NCBI RefSeq assembly: GCF_003314995.1
Contig: NZ_QNRH01000010.1
Span: 34,018 to 98,017 of the forward strand
Origin: Pseudochrobactrum asaccharolyticum
GTDB taxonomy: Bacteria > Pseudomonadota > Alphaproteobacteria > Rhizobiales > Rhizobiaceae
Direction of reading: 5' to 3'
Length of the DNA: 64,000 bases
Part shown: positions 51,991-61,817 of the stretch, piece after piece
Numbering within the stretch: position 1 is the stretch's first letter
Layout of the letters: every line of letters begins with the position of its first letter
Notes under the pieces: model-generated
What the model was told of the DNA's origin: nothing
Database searches by the model: none
Seen by the model: only the letters and a program-made list of their open reading frames with translations
Translations under genes and position numbers: made by a program

Positions 51991-52425
51991 ATGACAACTT
52001 CACAAATCCGCCGCGCATCAGCAGGTTTTCTGATCGGCATATATTCGATTGTTTTTCTGGGGATGGCTGCCGCATTTATTGCCATCACCTATCTTATCGA
52101 AATTGAAAATGCTGCGATGGGGCTGATTATTGCAGCAGCTGCCGCCATGACCATGGCGCGCAATTGGGTTACACGCGAACAGGCGAAGCCAAGCCAGATA
52201 CGCGCATGGACAATCTCTCTCGGCTGCGCCCTCGTGACTTTGGCATTCTTTGCGATCATTGCCATGACGGGCATTGCTGCAGATGAAGCCGCATTGCGGG
52301 ATTTACAGCGTGAAGGTCCGATCCTGATCGTCGGCATTGCAGGTATTTTGTTGGTAATTATTCTGCTGGTGATCCGTTTGGGCCTGTGGGTCGGCACCAT
52401 GCAAGCGATGAAGCTTATCCGATGA
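51991..52425 (+). CDS. small four-helix membrane protein (ABZJ_00895-like?)
   Basis: The 144-residue protein has four hydrophobic segments (FLIGIYSIVFLGMAAAFIAI, MGLIIAAAAAMTMA, LGCALVTLAFFAIIAMTGIA, and ILIVGIAGILLVIILLVI). The topology reminds me of the uncharacterised ABZJ_00895 family, but I cannot confirm this. GAGGG lies 5 bases before ATG 51991. It is followed by a strong bidirectional terminator. No partner gene. Confidence 0.65.
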   Translation: MTTSQIRRASAGFLIGIYSIVFLGMAAAFIAITYLIEIENAAMGLIIAAAAAMTMARNWVTREQAKPSQIRAWTISLGCALVTLAFFAIIAMTGIAADEAALRDLQREGPILIVGIAGILLVIILLVIRLGLWVGTMQAMKLIR

Positions 52426-52460
52426 AAAACGAAATCACCTCCTCCAGAAAAGTGATAAAA

Positions 52461-52497
52461 AACATCGCGCCTGAATTAATCAGGCGCGATGTTTTTC
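52461..52497. terminator. bidirectional terminator between convergent genes
   Basis: AACATCGCGCCTGA and TCAGGCGCGATGTT make a 14-bp stem with T-runs on both strands. Confidence 0.9.
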
Positions 52498-52522
52498 TTA
52501 AAAATACCGTTTAAAGCTGCAC

Positions 52523-53947
52523 TCAGCCTTTGGACATGGTCAAGGGCGGTTCAACACCTTCGCTCAACGGGCTGATATAAGGTGTACGCGCAGTTTGTGC
52601 CGCAAGCGCCGCCTTCGCATCAGCCATCAATACCGGATCACTCAGCACAGCAAGACCTGTCGCGGCCATTGCTTTTGCCACATGCACCATCGCCTTATGC
52701 GCTGCGGGAGATTTGCCCTGCGCCACCACCTGCCATGTGTGGAAAGGTGTGCCGATTGCAACTGTTGGTGCATGCACCTGCACTGTCGGTACTACCCAAC
52801 TGACATCGCCAATATCGGTCGAGCCGATCTGCGTTTTATGCGGCTGATCCAGCGGCACCAGAAATTCTGCTAGTGGTGCATCCGTCTCTGGCATACCGAT
52901 CACATTATAGACGGAAGAGATTTCTTCCGGCGACAATGTTGCACGGATCTTGCGGGCATAGTCGCGATCCTGATCATCAAATTCCGGTGCGCCAAGCTCC
53001 TCCATAGTGCGATACAGTGCCTGTTCCAGCGGCTTGTTGCCCAGCGTATTGGAAACCGCGCTGACGATCTTCATCTCCATACGAGTTTCAGTCATCATCG
53101 CCGCGCCCTGTGCAATCTTGTTCACGCGGTTGACCAGTGACAGCATAGTCTGCAAATCCATCGCACGAATGGAATAGCGCACCCGTGCATGCGCCTGCAC
53201 CACATTCGGTGCAATGCCACCGGCATCCAGCAAGGCATAATGGATACGGGCATCTGACGGCATATGCTCGCGCATATAATTGACGCCGACATTCATCAGC
53301 TCAACCGCATCAAGTGCACTGCGTCCAAGATGCGGGGCGGCAGCGGCATGAGAAGCGCGACCGGTAAAGATGAAATCCGCACGGGTATTGGCCAGTGACA
53401 AAGCCGGAGCCACTTCCCAGAAGCTATAAGGGTGCCACGAGATTGCAACATCGGCATCGTCAAAGGCGCCGGCACGCACCATAAATGCCTTGGCCGCACC
53501 GCCCTCTTCCGCTGGGCAGCCATAATAGCGCACACGTCCCGGAATTTTATGCTCGGCGAGATAGTTCTTCAACGCCACTGCAGCCAGCAATGCACCGGCA
53601 CCCAGCAGATTATGGCCGCAGCCATGGCCATGACCGCCTGCCTCTATCGGCTTATGCTTTGCTGCTCCGGCTTCCTGACTGAGACCCGGCAGCGCATCAT
53701 ATTCACCCATAAATGCGATAACCGGCCCGCCTTCACCTGCTTCACCGATCACGGAGGTCGGAATACCGGCAATGCCTTCGGTCACGCGGAACCCATGATG
53801 CAGCAGCTCGGCCTTATGTTCAGCCATAGAACGCTCTTCGGTATAGCAAACCTCCGGCATTCCCCAGACGCGGTCGCTCATTTCGATGAGGCGCTGCTTT
53901 TCGTCCTCAACCTTCTGCCACAAGTCCTGACGGTCATTCATGCTCAT
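52523..53947 (-). CDS. M20-family amidohydrolase (AbgB-like)
   Basis: The 474-residue M20D peptidase removes acyl or p-aminobenzoyl groups or cleaves a dipeptide. Metal-site motifs are AGGHGHGCGHNLLGAG (about residues 102-117), GCPAEEGGAAKAFM (158-171) and ISWHPYS. The length and the catalytic-domain pattern are nearest AbgB and indole-acetyl-amino-acid hydrolases. It is last in the minus-strand operon with the peptide ABC transporter, suggesting that it cuts the imported compound. Confidence 0.88.
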   Translation of the reverse strand: MSMNDRQDLWQKVEDEKQRLIEMSDRVWGMPEVCYTEERSMAEHKAELLHHGFRVTEGIAGIPTSVIGEAGEGGPVIAFMGEYDALPGLSQEAGAAKHKPIEAGGHGHGCGHNLLGAGALLAAVALKNYLAEHKIPGRVRYYGCPAEEGGAAKAFMVRAGAFDDADVAISWHPYSFWEVAPALSLANTRADFIFTGRASHAAAAPHLGRSALDAVELMNVGVNYMREHMPSDARIHYALLDAGGIAPNVVQAHARVRYSIRAMDLQTMLSLVNRVNKIAQGAAMMTETRMEMKIVSAVSNTLGNKPLEQALYRTMEELGAPEFDDQDRDYARKIRATLSPEEISSVYNVIGMPETDAPLAEFLVPLDQPHKTQIGSTDIGDVSWVVPTVQVHAPTVAIGTPFHTWQVVAQGKSPAAHKAMVHVAKAMAATGLAVLSDPVLMADAKAALAAQTARTPYISPLSEGVEPPLTMSKG

Positions 53948-53968
53948 TCGATCATTCCCACATAAAAT

Positions 53969-54844
53969 TTATAAATTCGTTGCTTCTTCAAAAACCAGCT
54001 CGGATGCGGGAGGGATACGCCCCTCAAACCAGTAGGCCGCAGCGGCACGCGACATAGCCGCACCGTCATGACCGACACCGGCTACATCAATCAGCTTCCA
54101 GTTGAACGGCAGCCCTAAGCTTTGCGCCTGTTTTTGCGCAAAATCATAAACGAAATATGCCCGTTTATAGCGGGAAGGTCCCTGCGCGAATGCCTCCGGC
54201 TGATCCGGCAAATTCGGGTCGGCCTCATCAATATCCTGATCACCGGCAAAAATATGCATCGGATAGGCAAACCAGCGGGCAAGCTGCGTCTCATCGAGAC
54301 CAATGCCGCCCATACCTTCCGGAAATTTACGTGTCAGATCAGGCAGTGTGTACCAGCCCGGATTGGCAGCAACGACATCCGAAAAAATGCTGTGATCCTG
54401 CGTGGCCAGCAGGCGATGCGAAAACTGTCCGCCAGCCGAATGACCATATAAACGTGCCTGTTTCTGCGTCGTCACACCAGCCGCCTGAAGCGCTGCAAAA
54501 ACTCGGGCAGGCACGCCATAGAGCCAATCCTGCTTTTCACGCACCAGCCCTGCACGTTCATCAAGGATCAGCCCGTTATTATAGCTTTCCGCCATCGGGA
54601 ACTGCACATCAGGAAATGTCGGTGCGACAATCAGCAAGCGGTGTTTTTCTGCCGCCGGAATCCAGAAATCGCGATATTCATCACCGTTACGCAACATACC
54701 ATGTTGCACGATGATGACAGGGTCTTCAGGACGGTAGCTTTCAGGGCGATAGAAATTTACTTCCAGCGGCCTGTCCGGATGATACTGATCAACAAATGGC
54801 AGCGTGCTGCGTCCGGTTTCTGGACGAAGAATGGTGGTAGTCAT
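53969..54844 (-). CDS. alpha/beta hydrolase in the peptide-transporter operon
   Basis: The 291-residue hydrolase has the nucleophile motif YGHSAGGQFSHRLLA, an oxyanion region VQHGMLRNGDEYRDFW, Asp in FAGDQDIDE and His in GVGHDGAAM. It looks like an esterase or lipase-type enzyme rather than a peptidase. Its start overlaps the ATPase stop (TAATG) and the M20 gene follows 21 bases later. The substrate is unknown; an ester or amide linked to the imported molecule is a possibility. Confidence 0.82.
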   Translation of the reverse strand: MTTTILRPETGRSTLPFVDQYHPDRPLEVNFYRPESYRPEDPVIIVQHGMLRNGDEYRDFWIPAAEKHRLLIVAPTFPDVQFPMAESYNNGLILDERAGLVREKQDWLYGVPARVFAALQAAGVTTQKQARLYGHSAGGQFSHRLLATQDHSIFSDVVAANPGWYTLPDLTRKFPEGMGGIGLDETQLARWFAYPMHIFAGDQDIDEADPNLPDQPEAFAQGPSRYKRAYFVYDFAQKQAQSLGLPFNWKLIDVAGVGHDGAAMSRAAAAYWFEGRIPPASELVFEEATNL

Positions 54845-55845
54845 TATGTCTCCGGATTATGCAAATGACAAGCAGCGCTCTGGTCGGCTGTCACATCTTT
54901 TAGTTCGGGGCGGCGCTCGCGGCATACCGGCATGGCATGGGCGCAACGCGGATGAAACGGGCAGCCGGAAGGCGGATTAAGCGGTGACGGCAGGTCACCG
55001 GTCAGCGGCTGGAAGTCGCGTTTACGACGGCTGATCGACGGACTGGCATTAATCAGCGCCGCGCTATAGGGATGCGCAGGTTTGCTGAAAATCGCTGTTG
55101 CGGAGCCAATCTCGACAATGCGGCCGAGATACATAATGGCGATACGATCGCTGATATGCTGCACCACACCCAGATCATGGCTGACAAACAGATAGGTCAG
55201 CCCGTAACGGGCACGCAAATCCATAAACAGATTGATCACCTGCGCCTGAATAGACACATCAAGCGCCGATACAGGCTCGTCGCATACCAGAAAATCAGGC
55301 TTCACTGCCAAAGCGCGGGCAATGCCGATACGCTGACGCTGACCGCCGGAAAACTGATGCGGATAGCGGTCACGATAAGCGAGATCAAGCCCCACTTCCT
55401 CCAGCGCTTTGTTCACCGCACCAGCAATCTCGGCTCTGGGCATCAGGCGATGCACTTTCAGAGCCTCACCGACAATCTGATTGACCTTCATGCGCGGATC
55501 GAGCGAAGCATAAGGATCCTGAAAAACCATCTGTACTTTTAACAAGAAGTCGAGTTTCTCACGGCCTTTGAGTTTTTCAACCGCCTGCCCGTCATAAAGC
55601 ACGTTGCCTTCTGTTGGCTGATAAATGCCTGTTGCCATGCGGGACAGCGTAGATTTTCCGCAGCCGGATTCCCCAACCAGTCCCAGCACTTCACCCCGTT
55701 TGATGCTCAGATCAACACCATCAACTGCCCGCAGAACACGCGCCGGTGCGGCCTGTCCCGTCATCCGCAAAATCCGGTCAGCAATTGTGGATTTTGAACG
55801 GAAATGCTTTTTAACCCCGCGCATTTCAAAAAATGCATCACTCAT
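54844..55845 (-). CDS. peptide ABC transporter ATPase (DppF type)
   Basis: The 333-residue ATPase has Walker A GLVGESGCGKST, signature [19 protein letters not shown], Walker B VCDEPVSALDVSIQAQ, and the C-terminal oligopeptide-transporter box with CPFHPRCAHAMPVC. The cysteine-rich end can hold an iron-sulfur cluster in DppF/OppF proteins. AGGAGG precedes ATG 55845. It overlaps the DppD-like gene by 4 bases. Confidence 0.92.
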   Translation of the reverse strand: MSDAFFEMRGVKKHFRSKSTIADRILRMTGQAAPARVLRAVDGVDLSIKRGEVLGLVGESGCGKSTLSRMATGIYQPTEGNVLYDGQAVEKLKGREKLDFLLKVQMVFQDPYASLDPRMKVNQIVGEALKVHRLMPRAEIAGAVNKALEEVGLDLAYRDRYPHQFSGGQRQRIGIARALAVKPDFLVCDEPVSALDVSIQAQVINLFMDLRARYGLTYLFVSHDLGVVQHISDRIAIMYLGRIVEIGSATAIFSKPAHPYSAALINASPSISRRKRDFQPLTGDLPSPLNPPSGCPFHPRCAHAMPVCRERRPELKDVTADQSAACHLHNPET

Positions 55846-56846
55846 GGTCTTGCCTCCTGAGCAAATGCCACACGGACAGGCAAGGATACCGGATTGTGAC
55901 AACGGAAAATGCGCCCGTCGATCACCTGTTGCTCGGGATTAACTTCTGCACAAACCGGTTTGACGCGCTCGCAGCGAGTGCGGAACGGGCAACCACTTGG
56001 CCGGTCATCAATACGTGGTGCGTTGCCGTCGATCTGGTGCAAGCGTTCCCCCGGTTTCACCATGCCTGATGACGAGTTCAGCAGGCCTTGCGTATAAGGA
56101 TGCAGCGGTCTGTCCAGCACATCATCTACTGCGCCGGTCTCCACAATCTGCCCCGCATACATCACCGCCACACGATCGGCGAGTTCGGCCACAACGGCAA
56201 GATCATGGGTAATCCACAGCACGGCCGTACCGGTATCACGCACCAGCTTTTGCACTTCATAGAGGATCTGACTTTGAATGGTCACATCAAGTGCCGTGGT
56301 CGGTTCATCCGCGATAATCAGATCGGGATTGTTGAGCAATGCGGTGGCAATCGCCACGCGCTGGCGCATACCGCCGGAGAATTCATGCGGATATTGCTTC
56401 AGCCGCACTTCCGGCGAGGAAATACCCACGCGTCCTAAGGCGCTTGCAGCCTCCTTCATCGCTTGTGCTTTGCCGCATGCGCGATGTTCAAGGATTGCCT
56501 CGCACATTTGCTCACCAATGGTCAGCACCGGATTGAGTGTGGAAAGCGGATCCTGAAAAATCATCGCAATGCGGTCGCCGCGCAAATGACGCAGCCGTTC
56601 GTCTGATGCCTCACGCAGATTTTCACCATTGAACAGGATTTCGCCTTCAACAATTTCCCCCGGCGGATCAATCAATTGCACCAATGAGAAACCGGTGACA
56701 GATTTACCGGAACCGGACTCTCCGACAAGGCACAGCACTTCGCCGCGCGCAATGCTCAGGTCAATTCCGTCTACCGCAGACCATGCGCCGCCAAGCAGAT
56801 GAAAAACCGTTCTCAGTCCTTTGACTTCAAGCAAAGCTGTCATCAC
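55842..56846 (-). CDS. peptide ABC transporter ATPase (DppD type)
   Basis: The 334-residue ATPase has Walker [15 protein letters not shown], signature FSGGMRQRVAIATALL and Walker [18 protein letters not shown], then the CPFRTRCERVKPVC cysteine box. It is partner of the DppF-like protein. The start overlaps the permease stop by 4 bases. Confidence 0.92.
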   Translation of the reverse strand: MMTALLEVKGLRTVFHLLGGAWSAVDGIDLSIARGEVLCLVGESGSGKSVTGFSLVQLIDPPGEIVEGEILFNGENLREASDERLRHLRGDRIAMIFQDPLSTLNPVLTIGEQMCEAILEHRACGKAQAMKEAASALGRVGISSPEVRLKQYPHEFSGGMRQRVAIATALLNNPDLIIADEPTTALDVTIQSQILYEVQKLVRDTGTAVLWITHDLAVVAELADRVAVMYAGQIVETGAVDDVLDRPLHPYTQGLLNSSSGMVKPGERLHQIDGNAPRIDDRPSGCPFRTRCERVKPVCAEVNPEQQVIDGRIFRCHNPVSLPVRVAFAQEARP

Positions 56847-57742
56847 GCGCTCCTCACATTAAAGCTGCGACGCAGACGATCACCGACAAAATTGAGCGAG
56901 ATAATCAGCAGAACCAGTGCAATACCCGGAAAGACTGCAATCCAGTATTCACCCGACAGCAGATAATCAAAACCATTGGCAATCAGCAGACCGAGAGACG
57001 GCTGGGTAACCGGCACACCAACCCCAAGGAACGACAATGTCGCCTCCAGTGTAATCGCGCTGGCAATGCTGATGGTGGAGATCACCAGCACCGAGCCGAT
57101 AGAATTCGGCAGCAAATGCCGGAGCATGATGTAATAGGTCGGCAGACCGAAATTGACCGCAGCCTCGATATATTCCTTGCGACGTTCAACCAAAGCAGAA
57201 GCACGCATCAGACGGGCATATTGCGCCCATTGCACCAGAATAATCGCGAGGATCACTTTATCAACACCGCGCCCGACAGAGGCCAGCAGCACCAGTGCCA
57301 CCAGCATTGACGGAAAGCCGAGCATAAAATCCACCACCCGCATGATGATCGCATCGGCAATACCGCCGAGCTGTGCGGCCAGCAATCCTGCACTCACACC
57401 GATAGCCATAGCGCCGAGCGTCGACAGCAGACCAACCAGCAGACTGGTACGCAAACCATAAAGAATAGCGCTGACCATATCGCGGCCTTGCGCATCCGTG
57501 CCAAGCCAGTAGACAGAACCGGTCATACTGGCGGAACCCGGTGCAAGCCGGTTATCCATCACGCTCAAAGAGGCAAGATCATAAGGGTCTTGCGGGGCGA
57601 TAAATGGTGCCAGCACTGCCAGCAGAACCAGCAACCCGAGCAGGATACCGGCGCCGCGTGTTGTCGGTTTATTACGGATGCTGCGCAGAATTTTCTGCCG
57701 TAACGGCGTGTTGGCATAGTCCGGAATAATCGGCTTAGTCAT
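56843..57742 (-). CDS. peptide ABC transporter permease (DppC type)
   Basis: The 299-residue permease has the basic front (LRQKILRSIRNKPTTRGAG), a first helix, and the core with coupling loop IEAAVNFGLPTYYIMLRHLLPN. ATG 57742 overlaps the DppB-type stop (ATGGTATGA) and has GGAG 7 bases before. The longer frame to 57910 is not supported. Confidence 0.92.
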   Translation of the reverse strand: MTKPIIPDYANTPLRQKILRSIRNKPTTRGAGILLGLLVLLAVLAPFIAPQDPYDLASLSVMDNRLAPGSASMTGSVYWLGTDAQGRDMVSAILYGLRTSLLVGLLSTLGAMAIGVSAGLLAAQLGGIADAIIMRVVDFMLGFPSMLVALVLLASVGRGVDKVILAIILVQWAQYARLMRASALVERRKEYIEAAVNFGLPTYYIMLRHLLPNSIGSVLVISTISIASAITLEATLSFLGVGVPVTQPSLGLLIANGFDYLLSGEYWIAVFPGIALVLLIISLNFVGDRLRRSFNVRSA

Positions 57743-58716
57743 ACCATATCTCCGGAAAGTTTGACCCTCGGGTCGAGAACCGCATAAAGCACATCCACCA
57801 TGAAATTCACGGCAACGAAAAGCAGTGTCGCCAGCAGCACATAGGCAACCACCACAGGCCGGTCGAGCTGGTAGATACTGTCGATCAGCAGTTTGCCCAT
57901 GCCGGGCCATGAGAACACGGTTTCGGTAATGGTGGAGAAAGCAACAAGACTACCGAATTCAATACCGACAACAGTGACAACCGGTATCAGAATATTGCGC
58001 AGCACATGACGATTGACGATGCGCTTACGGCGAACACCTTTGGCACGGGCGAATTTTACATAATCCTGTGCCATCGCTTCTGTAGTGCCGGCCGCCACGA
58101 GGCGGATCATCAGCGCCATATTCGGAATAGCAAGATTAAGCGCAGGCAGGATCAGATGGCGCAGACCATTGGCTGTAAACAGGCTGGTCTGGATGCCCAG
58201 CACAGAAACGGTTTCGCCCCGCCCTGCAGTTGGCAACCAACCGAGCAGCACGCTGAACAGCAAAACCAGCATCATACCTTTCCAGAAACTTGGCAGTGAA
58301 AAGCCGATCACTGTACCGGCCATAATGAAGCGCGACGGACGGCTATCCGGATTAAGACCCGCGAGCAGACCAAGCGGAATACCGACAACGGCCGCAACGG
58401 TCATCGACAACAGTACCAGCTCAAATGTGGCAGGCAGACGGGCAAGAATGAGTGAAACCACCGGCACCCCATGCACGAAAGATGTGCCGAGATCGCCTTT
58501 CAGCGCATTGCCAAGAAACGTGAAATATTGCTGCCATACCGGCAGATCGAGCCCCAGCCGTTTGATCAGCGCCAATCGTTCGGCGGCACTGACCTGTGGT
58601 GGGACAAGAAGTTCAATCGGATCACCAATGCCATATACGGCAAAGAAAACAGCGACCGACACGGCAAGCAAAACCAATGCGCTCTGAATAAGTCGCTGTA
58701 GAATATAAGCTGTCAT
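57739..58716 (-). CDS. peptide ABC transporter permease (DppB type)
   Basis: The 325-residue permease has the helix front (QRLIQSALVLLAVSVAVFFAVY) and DYVKFARAKGVRRKRIVNRH as the ATPase-coupling loop. It pairs with the DppC-like gene next to it. It starts 197 bases after the binding-protein gene. Confidence 0.92.
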   Translation of the reverse strand: MTAYILQRLIQSALVLLAVSVAVFFAVYGIGDPIELLVPPQVSAAERLALIKRLGLDLPVWQQYFTFLGNALKGDLGTSFVHGVPVVSLILARLPATFELVLLSMTVAAVVGIPLGLLAGLNPDSRPSRFIMAGTVIGFSLPSFWKGMMLVLLFSVLLGWLPTAGRGETVSVLGIQTSLFTANGLRHLILPALNLAIPNMALMIRLVAAGTTEAMAQDYVKFARAKGVRRKRIVNRHVLRNILIPVVTVVGIEFGSLVAFSTITETVFSWPGMGKLLIDSIYQLDRPVVVAYVLLATLLFVAVNFMVDVLYAVLDPRVKLSGDMV

Positions 58717-58913
58717 GACATTTTTCTCAGGCTATCTGTCAGGAAGGCTGAAACATTGTGTCGCTCAACCATTCATCAAAATGGTTGGACAATGCTGCAA
58801 AGAACGGAGCCGGAGCGGTGTGGTCATCTGACCGGATATAACCGCTCTGGCTATTTGCAATTACGCGCATCCCAAAAACCGTTGCACACTTTTCGGGATG
58901 CGTCCTGACCGTT

Positions 58914-60539
58914 TTACTTCGCTGGTTTCGCAGACATAGCCAGCGTAAACTGATCGGAGCGACCTGTGTAAGCCACATTTGCCTTATGTGCCCAGATGCC
59001 GGCTTCAAAATGCAGCGGGATGAAAGCATAGTCTTTCATGACTTCAGTCTGTGCCTGCTGCAACAGTTCTGAACGCTTATTATCGTCCATTGTTGCTACA
59101 GCTTCATAGATCAGCTTATCAAAAGCAGGGTTGGAATAGCCGCCGTAATTGGAACCACCCAAAGTGCCTTCTTCATTCGGCTTTGCAGGCCACTGGCGCA
59201 GGAAGGATGAAGCTTCGCCGCTGGTTGAACCCCAGCCGCCAATCGCAACGCTCAGTTCTTTTTTGGAACGGCGCGGGAAATAGATCGCGCGTGTCATCGC
59301 ATCCACATCAGACTTGATACCGATCTGTGTCAGATATTGCGCCACAGCCTGTGTAATCTGACTGTCATTGATATAGCGGTCATTGGTTGTGGAAAGTGTG
59401 AGCTGGAAACCGTCCGGATAACCGGCCTCGGCCAGAAGTTTCTTGGCTGCGGCAGGGTCGTAACGCAGTTCCTGCGGATTAGGCAGCGTACCGAACATGC
59501 CCGTAGGCAGGAACTGATAGGCTGGTTCCGCAGCGCCGTCCATCAGGCGGGAAACAATCGCATTACGGTCAATCGCCAGCGACATGGCTTCACGAACACG
59601 CACATCTTTCAGCGGGTTCTTGCCGTCAGTAGCTTTGACATAAGGGCTTTCATCACGGGCAACATCAAGCTGATAGTAGATGACGCGTGTTGAAGGTGTC
59701 ACGGTGTAGCCGAAACGCTTGTCATCCTTGATGCGGGACAGATCGCGCGCAGCCGGATTTTCGATAATATCATAGTCACCGGCAAGAAGACCGGCCAGAC
59801 GCGGGCCCGCATTCGGAACCGGCAGGAAGCGTACGCTTTCCCAAGGCTCGGCATCGCCCCAATATTTATCATTGCGCTCAAGATCAATCGCCGAACCGCG
59901 CACATAGCTTTTCAGCTTGTAAGGGCCGGTACCGATTGCGAGTTTACCATCATTAAAGTCACCAACGACAGGCCATGCGCCGGTTACGCCGCAATTCTGT
60001 TCCGGTGCAAAACTAATCTTGTCATGTTTGACAATAGAAGAACTCAGAATACCCACGGTGCCGATAAAGGTCGGAAGCAACGGCTCAGGCGCTTTGGTTT
60101 TGATAACCAGTGTCTGTGCATCCGGCGCTTCAACAGATTCAAAATTCGCAGTAATATCCGCGAATGAACCGGCAATCGCGGTTTCGTTTTTCAGTGTGCG
60201 GCAGAAGGTGAAAACCACGTCATCCGCAGTAAACGGTGAACCGTCGGAGAAAGTTACACCTTCGCGCAGTTTAAATGTCCAGGTATTGGCGCCGTCATTC
60301 TCCCATGAGGTGGCCAGAGCAGGATGCACATTCTGCTTTTCATCCTGATTGGTGAGGCCGTCAAATATGTGCTTTGTCAAAGCATTATTCGGCGTAAGAT
60401 CATGATAATGCGGATCAATTGCAGTCGGCTCCGAGCCCAGCGCAATACGCAGTGTTTCTGCGGATGCGGCACTGCTCAACAGAGCAGAACTCAGCAGAGT
60501 TGTCCCAAGCAGACCCGCCACGAGCATTTTCTTATACAT
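58914..60539 (-). CDS. peptide ABC transporter binding protein (SBP_bac_5)
   Basis: The 541-residue periplasmic protein has a signal peptide (KKMLVAGLLGTTLLSSALLSS) and mature start LRIALGSEPTAIDPHYHDLTP. Further motifs: GLTNQDEKQNVHPALATSW, LKDVRVREAMSLAIDR and the RSKKELSVAIGGWGSTSGEA loop. It is nearest the DppA/GsiB/NikA group. GGAG lies 6-7 bases before the ATG. It is first in the operon and faces the RpiR regulator. Confidence 0.92.
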   Translation of the reverse strand: MYKKMLVAGLLGTTLLSSALLSSAASAETLRIALGSEPTAIDPHYHDLTPNNALTKHIFDGLTNQDEKQNVHPALATSWENDGANTWTFKLREGVTFSDGSPFTADDVVFTFCRTLKNETAIAGSFADITANFESVEAPDAQTLVIKTKAPEPLLPTFIGTVGILSSSIVKHDKISFAPEQNCGVTGAWPVVGDFNDGKLAIGTGPYKLKSYVRGSAIDLERNDKYWGDAEPWESVRFLPVPNAGPRLAGLLAGDYDIIENPAARDLSRIKDDKRFGYTVTPSTRVIYYQLDVARDESPYVKATDGKNPLKDVRVREAMSLAIDRNAIVSRLMDGAAEPAYQFLPTGMFGTLPNPQELRYDPAAAKKLLAEAGYPDGFQLTLSTTNDRYINDSQITQAVAQYLTQIGIKSDVDAMTRAIYFPRRSKKELSVAIGGWGSTSGEASSFLRQWPAKPNEEGTLGGSNYGGYSNPAFDKLIYEAVATMDDNKRSELLQQAQTEVMKDYAFIPLHFEAGIWAHKANVAYTGRSDQFTLAMSAKPAK

Positions 60540-60629
60540 TAAAGTCTCCGTTCCCCAACGAATGTCGTATTTGTTATGCTTGTTTAATTTGACATAGTTA
60601 TTTTCATAAATAACGTATATGAAAATTTT

Positions 60630-61517
60630 ATGCCGTCAACACCGGAAACACAAATGTCTCAAACTTTGAATCCCAAGTCCGATTTTGCCAACCGTATGTC
60701 AGCGGCATATCCGTCCTTCAGTAAATCCTACCGCCGTATTGCCGATTTCGTGCTGGCAAGACCGCTTGATGTTGTTGCAATGTCTATTGAAGGATTGGCA
60801 CAATGCAGCGGCAGCTCCACCGCCACAATCACTCGTTTTGTGCGCGCTGCCGGCTATAGCGGCTACGGGGAATTTCGTGAAAAAATCGTCTCGGATTTTC
60901 AATTCGAAACACCGGAAAACGATCAAAACAGTGACGAAAATTGTGATAACGGGCTGAAAAAATCGTTTTTACATACAGCCTTGTCAGACAGTTCTGACAA
61001 TATCAAAGACACAATTAGCAATATTGATACGGCCTCATCGGAAGCCTTTATTGAAGCGCTGATCAGTGCCCGCCGCATCATCATTCTGGGTACCGGCGCG
61101 AGCCATTATGCAGCAACCCTGCTGGAAGAAGGGCTGGCACTCTATACTGAGAAAAATGTCACGAATGTCCTCTCCAGAGGCGCATCTCAATATGCCAATA
61201 ATTTCGTGCGCTCTGTCGATGAAGGCGATGTCGTGATCGCCATTTCCATGCCGCGCTACTCCAATAACACCGTACAACTCTCTAAAGCGGCCAAGCAAAA
61301 AGGCGCTGTGATTCTGGCCATTACTGACAGCCCGACATCCCCGCTTGTTCCTGTTGCAGATGTCATTTTCTTCGCACCGGCACGTAATCGTTTGCTGCCA
61401 AATTCTCCGGCCGCAATCTTTGCACTGGCCGATGCCATCGTCACAGCAGTGGCTGAACGCCGCCCTGACATCGTGACTTCCACAATTGGCACAGCACCTG
61501 ATGATTTATTTTTATAG
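60630..61517 (+). CDS. RpiR/MurR-family transcriptional regulator
   Basis: The 295-residue protein has the HTH_6 front (FSKSYRRIADFVLARPLDVV, then SIEGLAQCSGSSTATITRFVRAAGYSGY) and a SIS sugar-phosphate-binding domain (ISARRIIILGTGASHYAATLLEEGLALY). SIS domains usually sense phosphosugars, including amino-sugar phosphates. It faces the peptide-transporter operon across 90 bases. An alternative start is ATG 60654. Control of the operon is inferred from position; the ligand could be a muropeptide-derived sugar phosphate. Confidence 0.88.
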   Translation: MPSTPETQMSQTLNPKSDFANRMSAAYPSFSKSYRRIADFVLARPLDVVAMSIEGLAQCSGSSTATITRFVRAAGYSGYGEFREKIVSDFQFETPENDQNSDENCDNGLKKSFLHTALSDSSDNIKDTISNIDTASSEAFIEALISARRIIILGTGASHYAATLLEEGLALYTEKNVTNVLSRGASQYANNFVRSVDEGDVVIAISMPRYSNNTVQLSKAAKQKGAVILAITDSPTSPLVPVADVIFFAPARNRLLPNSPAAIFALADAIVTAVAERRPDIVTSTIGTAPDDLFL

Positions 61518-61817
61518 AGAAAAAACGCGCGGTTGACCGATTATACAAGAATTGGTTCATCTTATAATCTTAAGAAAATGCTGGTGATCATTCACATAAA
61601 CAGGCGCAATTGTTTGATATATAGACAATATCTTTTTTAAATAAAAACATCTTCAAACATTTTCTATAAGCCCCACATTCCAAAGTAATAAAAAATATTA
61701 TATAAGGTCATATTTTAGCATAAGTGCCAATTATTAATTTATTTGACAATAAATTAACCATATATAAAAAATATTATCATCAATGATATTTATTGTTTAT
61801 TTGGCATTGGACATCGC
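61518..61817 (+). promoter_or_regulatory. very AT-rich region upstream of the autotransporter
   Basis: Three hundred bases without a gene, strongly AT-rich and with many A/T tracts. TTGACA at 61743-61748 is a perfect -35 hexamer, but no -10 lies at the ideal spacing; TATAAA occurs 14 bases later. The composition is typical of a region silenced by a nucleoid protein. Confidence 0.35.
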
